The notes under the pieces are model-generated. The model did not search any database and was not told the origin of the DNA. It was given only the letters and a program-made list of their open reading frames with translations. A DNA stretch of 64,000 nt from Pollutimonas sp963706785. GTDB taxonomy: Bacteria > Pseudomonadota > Gammaproteobacteria > Burkholderiales > Burkholderiaceae_B. Position 1 is the stretch's first letter. Each line of letters starts with the position of its first letter. The position numbers and the translations under genes are program-made. Shown here piece after piece: positions 56,933 through 64,000 of this stretch. The stretch covers positions 236,026-300,025 of the forward strand of contig CAVPNJ010000009.1 in the NCBI GenBank assembly GCA_963706785.1, written 5' to 3'.

Positions 56933-57598
56933 CTAGTCGTGAAGGACGATGCTGAGAAGTGAACTGCGGACTTCAAGCCCCCCGTTATAACGAACGAAGC
57001 CTAGCTTTCTAAACCTGTTCATGAAGAAGCTAACTCGCGGGCGGGTTGTGCCTACCATTTCTGCAAGAGTATCGTGACTGATTTCCGGAATGAGAACTTC
57101 CGGTTTCCCGTCCTTGCCGAAGTGAGCGAGCATGAGAAGAATGCGGGCAAGTCGTTTCTCGCTGGAGTTGAATAGCAAGTCGATCAGATTTTCTTCATAC
57201 CGGATGTTCCGTGTCAGCAGGTATGCCACAAACAAATCTGCAAAGCGCCGCTCTTGGTGGAGCATTTCCACCATCGCCTTCTTATCAATTCGCATCACAC
57301 AGCATTCGGTGATTGCGGTTGCGGAGCAAAGGCGGAGGAGTTGCCCCGTAAGGCAGCCTTCTCCAAAGAAATCACCCTCGTTCAAGATAGCGATTGTGGC
57401 TTCCTTACCGCTCTTCGATACGACGCCGAGTCTTACCCTGCCTTTGCGTATGTAGAAGACAGCATCCGGCGAACCCCCTTGAGCGAAAATCGTTTGCTTT
57501 TTCGCAAAAGTCGCGATCCGCCTGCCTCGGTCACCGGTCGAAAGAATAATCTCGGGATCGACTGTACGGTGTTTATCACCTTCTGCCGGGAGGTTCAT
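56933..57598 (-). CDS. Crp/Fnr-family transcriptional regulator
   Basis: 221 residues. The cyclic-nucleotide-binding-type barrel (about 30-125) has TIFAQGGSPDAVFYIRKGRV and LNEGDFFGEGCLTGQ, and the C-terminal winged helix (about 150-215) has PEISHDTLAEMVGTTRPRVS with FFMNRFRKLGFVRYNG. No Fnr-type cysteine cluster is seen at the N-terminus, so oxygen sensing by Fe-S is unlikely; the signal is unknown. Acidobacterial in style. Its neighbours do not show a target. Confidence 0.88.
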   Translation of the reverse strand: MNLPAEGDKHRTVDPEIILSTGDRGRRIATFAKKQTIFAQGGSPDAVFYIRKGRVRLGVVSKSGKEATIAILNEGDFFGEGCLTGQLLRLCSATAITECCVMRIDKKAMVEMLHQERRFADLFVAYLLTRNIRYEENLIDLLFNSSEKRLARILLMLAHFGKDGKPEVLIPEISHDTLAEMVGTTRPRVSFFMNRFRKLGFVRYNGGLEVRSSLLSIVLHD

Positions 57599-57747
57599 GA
57601 CCTAGCCGCCCTCAGGAGTATTCCTCGAAAAGTCGAAAAAACGTGGATCGCAAAGCCATGAGTCCCCTGAGGGGAGCCGCCTTCATACGGAAGAACGGCA
57701 TCGTCGGGGGGCCGGAAATTGAGGATCATTTCTGTCCAGCCGCAGGT

Positions 57748-57987
57748 TTAGGGCCACAGGTAGGTTATTGAAATAGCAGGAAAAGATCGCGGTGATGGAC
57801 TACCCATCGTCGCGTTTTCGACGCGGAGTGTCGAAAACGAAACACCAATAGCGATTGGCTTGCTTGCCCCAGCTTCATCCTTGATCTCAATCTCCGGAAG
57901 TGGCTTTCCGATTGAGAGAGTCAGGATCTTGATAATTTGCCAAGCAAGTTCTCTGACCTCTGACTTGTTCCCTGCATAGCCGAACAA
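57748..57987 (-). CDS. hypothetical small protein, doubtful
   Basis: 79 codons, LAWQIIKILTLSIGKPLPEI then EIKDEAGASKPIAIGVSF. No recognisable family, no signal peptide. It is the only plausible frame in the 600-base gap between the Crp-type gene and the tRNA fragment. It could equally be a remnant or a chance ORF. Confidence 0.25.
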   Translation of the reverse strand: MFGYAGNKSEVRELAWQIIKILTLSIGKPLPEIEIKDEAGASKPIAIGVSFSTLRVENATMGSPSPRSFPAISITYLWP

Positions 57988-58212
57988 GTCGGAACATGAT
58001 TCGGGATGAGAGAAAAGAAATACCGCTCAGTTGCCGAAGGGGCAAGATGCCAGGGTTGAGAGCCTCAGTCTTCTGAAATGTAGACCATTTTGCGTCGGTC
58101 GTTGCATCTTCGTTCAACAACGTTTAGTCATTGCGACTCGCCAAAAGCTATCTCTTGCATCCACAAGCAGTTGGGATCTCCAAGAATCAATATCGCTCCA
58201 CAACCGCCTGAA

Positions 58213-58262
<50 letters not shown>

Positions 58263-58401
58263 ATCTTTTCGTGCCTTTCTTTCAGGAACTCGCGGGAATA
58301 CCCACCCTTCACCTTTGAACTAGATGCTGTTACAAACGAAGTCCCATGAAAACATCCAGAGTGGACGCTTAGAAGGAAGAGGGCTGAGCCTGGTTGACCA
58401 A

Positions 58402-59488
58402 TCACTGGTCGTGCCAGTGGAAGAGCTTGTGCGTGATCTTCCATTCGCCGTTCCACTTGAGCAGGGTAAATACATCAGAGGCTCGGGCGTTGGCGCCAGC
58501 CAGCTTGCCGGACCATCGTTGCACTTCCAGATGAACGACCGCGATGCTCTCAATGATCTCGATGCGTGCGAAGCGAGGATTGATATTCGGCGCCGGGCCA
58601 TTCGCCGTGATCCACTGGAATACGTGCTCGACGGAGCCGCTGTATTCGACCCCCTGACAGTAACCGGAGATGGTTGCGGAAGGATGAAACGCGGCGCGCA
58701 TCAGATCGCCGTCGCCAGCGCGAGCGCCCGCGATGTAGCAGGTGCATGGTGCGGGTGATCGCGTCATGTTCGGTGAGATAGGCGTTGGCAGCTGGCTTGA
58801 CTGCGGGAGCACCTCGGCTTCCATCGAGTGAGTCTGGCCCGGGACACTTGGTGCGCGAGCGGCTCCAGGCCTCGATCTCGTGCCGGAAGGCGAAGACGGT
58901 GTCCTGCTTTTCGTGCTCGCGGCGGTGGACAGGAAGTCCCTCGCTCGCCTCCCAGCGCCGAACGGTACGTTCGCTGCGGTCAAGGTAGGCAGCGATCTGC
59001 TTCCACGATTCCAGCGTCTTCTGTGGAGTGTTCCGCTCAGGCATCCCCAAAACTCCCGCGCGAAGACTATACCAGAAGACTAGCGCCGCTACACTGCGGT
59101 CCTCAGCGTGCCAGTGAAACGCCTTCTGGATGATCTTCCACCCACCGGGTGTCTTCAGGAGCGTGAACAGGTCGGACATGCGGACATCCGAACCCGCCAG
59201 GTTGCCGGACCAGCCCGCGACCTCAAGACGAACGACGGCGATCGAGTCGAGAATGTCGACACTGACGATGCGGGGCTCGATCTTGGGAGCGGGACCGTTC
59301 TTGTCGATCCAGTCGAAGAGGAACTTGGTTCCGACGGCGAGTTGTTCGCCGGCATAGCCGAAGAATGAGGCGTCCGGGTGGAAGGCCGGACGCATCAGTT
59401 CGCTCTTGCCTTGTTTGCTTCCGTCAATGTACATCTGCATGGTCTTGACGATTTCGTCGTATTCGGTGAGATATTCGCTCTTTGTCAT
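58402..59488 (-). CDS. NTF2-like / helix-turn-helix / NTF2-like fusion, frameshifted
   Basis: From ATG 59488 the first ~127 residues form an NTF2-like (SnoaL/lumazine-binding-type) domain: MRPAFHPDASFFGYAGEQL to GGWKIIQKAFHWHAED. Residues ~157-210 are a helix-turn-helix of the kind common in Acidobacteria: ESWKQIAAYLDRSERTVRRW with GLPVHRREHEK. A second NTF2-like domain starts LTEHDAITRTMH and, after a frame change near 58739, continues MRAAFHPSATISGYCQGVEY to WKITHKLFHWHDQ, stop at 58402. A separate start for the HTH part is possible at 59044 (GGGAG upstream). Uncorrected, the first frame ends at 58550. The two NTF2-like domains are clear paralogues. Confidence 0.75.
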
Positions 59489-59637
59489 GCGCGAGACAGT
59501 AGGATCTGGCAGCGTAGGGCGTCAACAGCCAAACGCGGCCAAAGTCGGCAACCGGTTCTGGAGCCTGACCCGCCCGCTGCGAGTTCAGGCTGTGGTTGCT
59601 GGAAAATGGAGTCTGAGAAGTTCCGGTACTCTGTCCA

Positions 59638-60819
59638 TTGATGCTCGGCTCTCACGTCACCGAGAACTCCACACCTGAACGACAGGTGTCTCTCGCCGAA
59701 CTGGCACTCGTCTTCATGAAGCTCGGCACGACTGCATTTGGCGGGCCTGCTGCTCATATCGCAATGATGGAGCATGAGTTTGTCCGAAAACGTCAGTGGA
59801 TTACGGAAGCAGATTTCCTTGACCGTCTTGCCGCAGCGAGTCTAATTCCCGGTCCAAGCTCAACAGAGGTTGCAATTTTCATCGGCCAATCCAAACGTGG
59901 CTGGGCGGGCCTTCTCGTTGGCGGCTGTTGCTTCATCCTTCCGGCTGCAATTTTGGTCACGTTGATCGCCGCCGTTTATGCACGGTACGGGTCTTTGCCA
60001 CAAGTCGCCGGGATTTTGTACGGTATCAAAGCCGCAGTGATCGCCATCATCCTGCAAGCGTTGTGGAGCCTGTCCCACACTGCGATCAAGACGAAACTCC
60101 TCGCTGCAATTGGAGTGATCGCACTCGTGCTCAACGTTTGCGGGGTTGCCCCGCTCATTGTCCTTGTCATAGCAGGCATCGCTGCCTGCGGAGCAGTTGG
60201 GTTCAAGAAGCGAGGGGCTGTAATGGGATGGGCAATTCCGTCATTCGGACGATCTGGCATTCTTTTCGGAACGGCAGTTGCGGCCATGACTGCTCCCGTC
60301 AGCCTTCTTCGGCTATTCCTTTCATTCTTGAAAATCGGAGCGGTTGTTTTCGGAAGCGGATATGTGCTGCTTGCTTTTCTGCGGACGGAATTTATCCAGA
60401 ATCTCCACTGGCTGACTGAAAAACAACTGATTGATGCTGTTGCTGTCGGCCAGTTCACACCCGGCCCGCTCTTCACGACGGCCACCTTCATCGGCTATTT
60501 GGTTGGAGGGATCACTGGTGCAGTCGTCTCGACGATTGCGATTTTCTTGCCGGGATTTGTGCTCGTCGCCTCAAGCGGACCGCTCATACCCAAACTCCGT
60601 CGCTCTGCAATCGCATCGGCGTTCCTGGACGGAGTGGTGGTTGGCTCGTTGGCTCTGATGGCCGTTGTCGCGTGGCAATTAGGGCGGGCAGCGATCATTG
60701 ATTGGCGGACAGTCTGTATCCTGATTGCAAGTGCGGTGCTTGTGATTAGATTCCGAGTCAACTCGGCGTGGGTCATAGCTGGAGCGGGCTTGCTTGGTTG
60801 GATTTCTCAGACAGCCTGA
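59638..60819 (+). CDS. chrA: chromate transporter, long-chain ChrA type
   Basis: 393-residue inner-membrane protein made of two homologous halves. N-terminal half: FGGPAAHIAMMEHEFVRKRQ and SLIPGPSSTEVAIFIGQ. C-terminal half: FGSGYVLLAFLRTEFIQN and VGQFTPGPLFTTATFIGY. These FGG(P/S) and PGP repeats define the CHR family; members export chromate, though for many the natural substrate is untested. About ten helices. A later start is possible inside the first 15 codons. The next gene, 280 bases on, is of unknown function. Confidence 0.9.
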   Translation: MMLGSHVTENSTPERQVSLAELALVFMKLGTTAFGGPAAHIAMMEHEFVRKRQWITEADFLDRLAAASLIPGPSSTEVAIFIGQSKRGWAGLLVGGCCFILPAAILVTLIAAVYARYGSLPQVAGILYGIKAAVIAIILQALWSLSHTAIKTKLLAAIGVIALVLNVCGVAPLIVLVIAGIAACGAVGFKKRGAVMGWAIPSFGRSGILFGTAVAAMTAPVSLLRLFLSFLKIGAVVFGSGYVLLAFLRTEFIQNLHWLTEKQLIDAVAVGQFTPGPLFTTATFIGYLVGGITGAVVSTIAIFLPGFVLVASSGPLIPKLRRSAIASAFLDGVVVGSLALMAVVAWQLGRAAIIDWRTVCILIASAVLVIRFRVNSAWVIAGAGLLGWISQTA

Positions 60820-61097
60820 TCGCCCCTCGGCGCAACCGCTCCGCCGCTCAGCGCCGATGCCTGCCGAACAAGGGATGGCGGCGGCTGAGCACGACGGATT
60901 GCACAGGCTGCTGCGCGGCATTCGAAGAATGCGGTAAGGAAGTGTTCGAGAGGCAGTGTGCAAACGATGCGACGAGCCGCAGGTAGCACCGGTCGCGCAC
61001 AGCGAGACCTCCCTATGGCGCGTGGCTTTTAGCGAACATGAAAAACGCAGGGTTTGGAGTTCGGATGCATTCGGGCTGGGGAGCACTCGTTTGCATG

Positions 61098-61658
61098 TCC
61101 AGTGATTCTGCCTCTCCTGAGCTAATTGACCGACGACGGATCATCGTTATCGATCCCACGATGAAAGGCGCGAAGCAGCCCTATCACTTTGCGGAGAACT
61201 TGGGCCTTGAGGAAGCAGAGCAACACCTTCACAAGTGCTCAGAGGCTTCGCAACGCCTTGCTTTGAAAGCTGTGACTGAAATGCTCGAAGCCGTAACTGC
61301 TCGCAACTATCGAGTTGTGGGCTGTGCGGTGCTGCTCGCCTCGGGTCGTGCACTGCCATCACTTGAGAAAGTCCTCGCCTCACATGCTCTGATCCATACA
61401 GCCGAGGGGGAGTTTTTTCGCAGGATTGTTCGCCAAGCATTTGAACATTGCCGCATTCCGGTCAAGGGTATTCGTGAACGTGAACTGAACGAACATGCGA
61501 ACGAAACCTTCGGCAAGGCTGCGGCTCGTGTGCGGCAACACATCTCAAGCCTTGGAAAGACAGTCGGTTCACCTTGGACACAGGACGAGAAGACCGCTGC
61601 GCTTGCGGGATTGATCGTATCCGAAACCAAAGGCGCAGGTCTTACGCCGCCACAATAG
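61098..61658 (+). CDS. conserved hypothetical protein
   Basis: 186 residues if begun at ATG 61098 (MSSDSASPELIDRRRI); a frame 20 codons longer exists from 61038. Soluble, helical, no signal. The features LASHALIHTAEGEFFRRIVR and a run of Glu/His-rich helices suggest a small enzyme or nuclease-like fold, but I cannot name a family. Codon use looks normal, so it is probably a real gene. Alone between chrA and a 343-base gap. Confidence 0.6.
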   Translation, partial: SSDSASPELIDRRRIIVIDPTMKGAKQPYHFAENLGLEEAEQHLHKCSEASQRLALKAVTEMLEAVTARNYRVVGCAVLLASGRALPSLEKVLASHALIHTAEGEFFRRIVRQAFEHCRIPVKGIRERELNEHANETFGKAAARVRQHISSLGKTVGSPWTQDEKTAALAGLIVSETKGAGLTPPQ

Positions 61659-62001
61659 AACTGCGAGCGACGGCAATCTTTTCATTTTCTTCTGGAATCT
61701 ACGCGAAAAAGCTTTTGCTACCAACTGCACCGTCCTCACCCTCGCACTGTACGCGAAAGGATAGGGCACCTGGCAACGGCCCGGTAGACACCGACCAACA
61801 GATATTTGAGATTTGGATTACGGGAACTAACTAGACCACGAATGAAACCGATGTTGAACTAGTGGAAGGAGGGGGCGGCGATGGTCCGGCAGAGACGTGA
61901 CGTCCCCTTCTATTCCGTAAGTTGTTCGTGTAAGAAAATCGGTAAACGTCCCGTCTGGCCCCAGCCCGGCGCACCACTGGATGGGGCGTGCGCCCTACTG
62001 C
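61659..62001. other. intergenic region, no gene seen
   Basis: 343 bases between a rightward and a leftward gene that converge. I see no clear terminator hairpin, RNA or repeat. Confidence 0.45.
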
Positions 62002-63837
62002 CTAATCCGGGCTCTTTTGTGTTGACGGGGTGGGTTCTGAGACGGCGGTATCCGGTGGGAGTTTGACCTTGTCTGTTACATCGACATCAAAAAGCAGGTA
62101 GTGGTCGAAGGTGTAGTGCCGGTAATAACGACGCTTGCGAAAGTCGAAGTAAATCTCCACGTTTTTTGGCAACCACAGGATCGTGCTTTTCCTTGCAAAG
62201 GGCACGGGGCCGTACTCCACGACCTGATGTTCGCTGAGCATTTGGATCTCGTGCATGGGATTGACGATGTCAGCCTCGATATGCACGATTTGAGAAGTGT
62301 CTGAAGAGATCCACGCTCTGCCCTTCAAGTCGATGCGATGAGTCTGGCCAGCGACAGTGTAGTCCTGCATGTGATTTGGACGGTCGGGACGCTGGCGAAA
62401 GTGCACTAACCATGTGGGTTTTCCAGCCCACTTGGCTTGTCCCTCGCAGTCGAAATCGAAGTCGCCCTGCATCGCTGGATGAAAAACGAGCGCGAGCATG
62501 ATGAAGCCCGTACTGTTAATTCCGTCGGGATAGCCACTCTGAGGAACTCTGTCGTCGCTATAGTCCTCGATCAAAACCGATCCTGGTTTTGACGAAATTG
62601 TGGCGCCATAGTAGTACTTTCTTGTTTCTGCGTGGCTTGAAAGCCCAGCCCCGTCCAGCGACTTGTGGAACAGATCCTCATCGGCGGTGAAGCGGGTTAT
62701 GTCCTGAACCAACTCCTGTACACGTTGTCCCGCTGCTGCGAGCACCTCAGCCCTGGAACAAGTTAGTCCGGACTCGAGGTCCGGCTTAACATCGTCGATA
62801 TCGGGGGGACGCCAAGTCTGCATCGAGAGTGCAGGTTTGGGCACGGCCATGAGGGGATCGGCTGACACGGTAGTCACTAAACCTGCCGCCGGTGCTTGAT
62901 CGCCTTCCTCCACCTTTTTGATCAGAGCGCGAACTGGCTCGACCATGTTTTCTGGGGGAGATTCCTTCAGGAATACGCGAAGCGCCTCGATTCCTTCATC
63001 CTTTTGGCCAAGTCCGATCAATGCTTGCCCGAGGGTAAGTTCGGAAGCGCTGGAAGCATTCTTTCCCGCTCTCGCACTCTTCGCAACGGCAATCTGTGCT
63101 TCGTCGCGAGCCTTGCTGTATTCCCTCTGGTGAAGGTATGTACTAGCCAATAAGTCGTGTGGCAGCCATTCTTCCGAATCGACAAGAATTGCCTGTTCGA
63201 GCGCTGATTGAGCTTCCGGGTAGTTCTGTAACGCCAGCTTCGTTCTGCCGAGCAGCGTTAGCGTTTGGGCGGAGTGAGGACTGAGGTTGGCGGCCGTTCC
63301 CAGGTAGGTTCCAGCCTGCGCGTAGTCGTTCTTTTGGAAGTACAAATATCCCAGCAGGAAGTTCAAATCCGCGTTCGAGGGTGCTAAAACATACGCGGTT
63401 TTCAAACGCTTCTCGGCATTATTAAGATCACCAGATTTCAAGAGAGATACAGCACGTTTTGCTTCTTTCCGCGCCTTCGCAGGCATGAGACCTGATGCTT
63501 CATTAATGGTAACGGCGGCTGGATCGCGGTGAAGCACAATGTCGACCTCTTGCTTCACGGGGCTCAAAACATCAATTTCGCGACTGGCGCTTATGTATCC
63601 CACAGCGGTGACGGAAATGACGTATTTGCCGAGGACTGTATTGACGAACACGGCGGCTTCGTGACCTGGGACTACTAGAAATCCTCCCACGTGGTTCGCA
63701 AGATTCGTTAGATCCACCCGAGCCGATCGGTCGAGGCTGACAGGCTTTTCCTCAGCGAAGGTGTGAACGATGACCACCGCGGTGTTCGGCGCAGTTTCAT
63801 AGGTGGAAATTCGCTGATCTCCCTGCATCTCGTTCAT
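62002..63837 (-). CDS. tetratricopeptide-repeat protein with carboxypeptidase-like N-terminal domain
   Basis: 611 residues from ATG 63837. Residues ~15-105 resemble a carboxypeptidase regulatory-like (beta-sandwich) domain: GHEAAVFVNTVLGKYVISVT, AVGYISASREIDV. From ~125 to ~310 there are at least five TPR units (SLLKSGDLNNAEKRLKTAYV, LLGYLYFQKNDYAQAGTYLG, YPEAQSALEQAILVD). The C-terminal ~200 residues (YYYGATISSKPGSVLIEDYS to NVEIYFDFRKRRYYRHYTFD) lack a name. Such proteins are abundant in Acidobacteria and usually secreted, yet no signal peptide is in frame; a possible one lies just upstream in another frame. Confidence 0.82.
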   Translation of the reverse strand: MNEMQGDQRISTYETAPNTAVVIVHTFAEEKPVSLDRSARVDLTNLANHVGGFLVVPGHEAAVFVNTVLGKYVISVTAVGYISASREIDVLSPVKQEVDIVLHRDPAAVTINEASGLMPAKARKEAKRAVSLLKSGDLNNAEKRLKTAYVLAPSNADLNFLLGYLYFQKNDYAQAGTYLGTAANLSPHSAQTLTLLGRTKLALQNYPEAQSALEQAILVDSEEWLPHDLLASTYLHQREYSKARDEAQIAVAKSARAGKNASSASELTLGQALIGLGQKDEGIEALRVFLKESPPENMVEPVRALIKKVEEGDQAPAAGLVTTVSADPLMAVPKPALSMQTWRPPDIDDVKPDLESGLTCSRAEVLAAAGQRVQELVQDITRFTADEDLFHKSLDGAGLSSHAETRKYYYGATISSKPGSVLIEDYSDDRVPQSGYPDGINSTGFIMLALVFHPAMQGDFDFDCEGQAKWAGKPTWLVHFRQRPDRPNHMQDYTVAGQTHRIDLKGRAWISSDTSQIVHIEADIVNPMHEIQMLSEHQVVEYGPVPFARKSTILWLPKNVEIYFDFRKRRYYRHYTFDHYLLFDVDVTDKVKLPPDTAVSEPTPSTQKSPD

Positions 63838-63938
63838 TTGCGTTACGCCCGGCGCTTAGTTGCGCAAACAAGGATGGGCTTCAGGAGAGAAACGAACACG
63901 ACCAATGAGAGGGCAGCAGTGGTGGGTAGGAGCTTCAC
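63838..63938 (-). other. possible signal peptide of the TPR protein, out of frame
   Basis: From GTG 63938, reading leftwards, codons give MKLLPTTAALSLVVFVSLLK and then PILVCATKRRA before a stop. It has a basic start, a hydrophobic core and small residues near the end, as expected for a secretion signal, and lies immediately before the TPR gene but one frame away. A one- or two-base indel near 63850-63870 would join them. Confidence 0.4.
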
Positions 63939-64000
63939 GGTGGAATGCTCGACAGCGAAGTTTATCACCAAATTGACTGCAGAGATCGGGTCTGTGTTAA

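Noticed and set aside
58550..59488. Complete 312-residue regulator as an uninterrupted frame
   Set aside because: Its last ~60 residues (arginine-rich, no similarity) are a frameshifted reading of the second NTF2-like domain, which is intact in another frame to 58402.

Overview
Bases 1 to about 55,610 look like one chromosomal segment of a betaproteobacterium, most probably Burkholderiales/Alcaligenaceae. This rests on recalled family resemblance, not a search: a gltA-sdhEBADC-gntR-mdh block, a methylcitrate cluster with AcnD/PrpF, a DUF2863-earP-efp group, a Bug-type binding protein, DUF1178 and DUF2863 genes. From about 55,610 to 64,000 the gene content changes to an Acidobacteriota style: an ice-binding-like (DUF3494) protein, a protein fusing NTF2-like domains to an ESWK-IAAYL helix-turn-helix, a long TPR protein. 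The switch falls inside two genes at once, so it is most simply an assembly chimera.

Layout of the first part. 1-1,197 is the 5' end of the 2-oxoglutarate dehydrogenase E1 gene, frameshifted. 1,646-3,943 is NADP-malic enzyme. 4,153-8,454 holds a CoA-transferase pair, an SDR, the C-terminal stub of a thiolase, an IclR regulator and an orphan Bug binding protein. 8,749-10,328 is a ruined acyl-CoA dehydrogenase. 10,507-17,557 is the TCA block, with sdhD frameshifted. 17,780-25,228 is prpB-prpC-acnD-prpF-prpD, followed by two small genes and acnB. A 21-bp palindrome found identically at gntR/mdh and upstream of acnB is the likely operator of the TCA-linked GntR protein. 29,017-32,501 holds DUF2863, earP, efp (with the rhamnosylated Arg32) and DUF1178. 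32,593-39,672 is a peptide-type ABC transporter ending in a thermonuclease gene. 39,760-44,183 has two acyl-CoA dehydrogenases, CorA and DUF423.

44,383-55,611 is a sugar-acid region. edd-eda (Entner-Doudoroff) converge on an operon reading leftwards: two amino-acid-type permeases, binding protein, ATPase, then KguE-, KguK- and KguD-like enzymes. A LacI gene lies next to it, and between them sits a perfect copy of the known PtxS operator TGAAACCGGTTTCA. The inferred route is: 2-ketogluconate is imported, phosphorylated by KguK, reduced by KguD to 6-phosphogluconate, then split by Edd and Eda. The usual kguT permease is absent and an ABC transporter takes its place; its binding protein lacks the Asp that holds the amino group in amino-acid receptors. 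Next to this, zwf survives only as a 40-codon stub fused to pgl-glk. HexR-like palindromes precede both edd and the zwf stub.

Several genes carry single-base frameshifts (sucA, sdhD, the NTF2-like fusion, possibly the TPR gene start). They occur on both sides of the chimeric junction, so base-level errors are a serious alternative to true gene decay. The larger losses (thiolase, acyl-CoA dehydrogenase core, zwf) cannot be explained by single-base errors.
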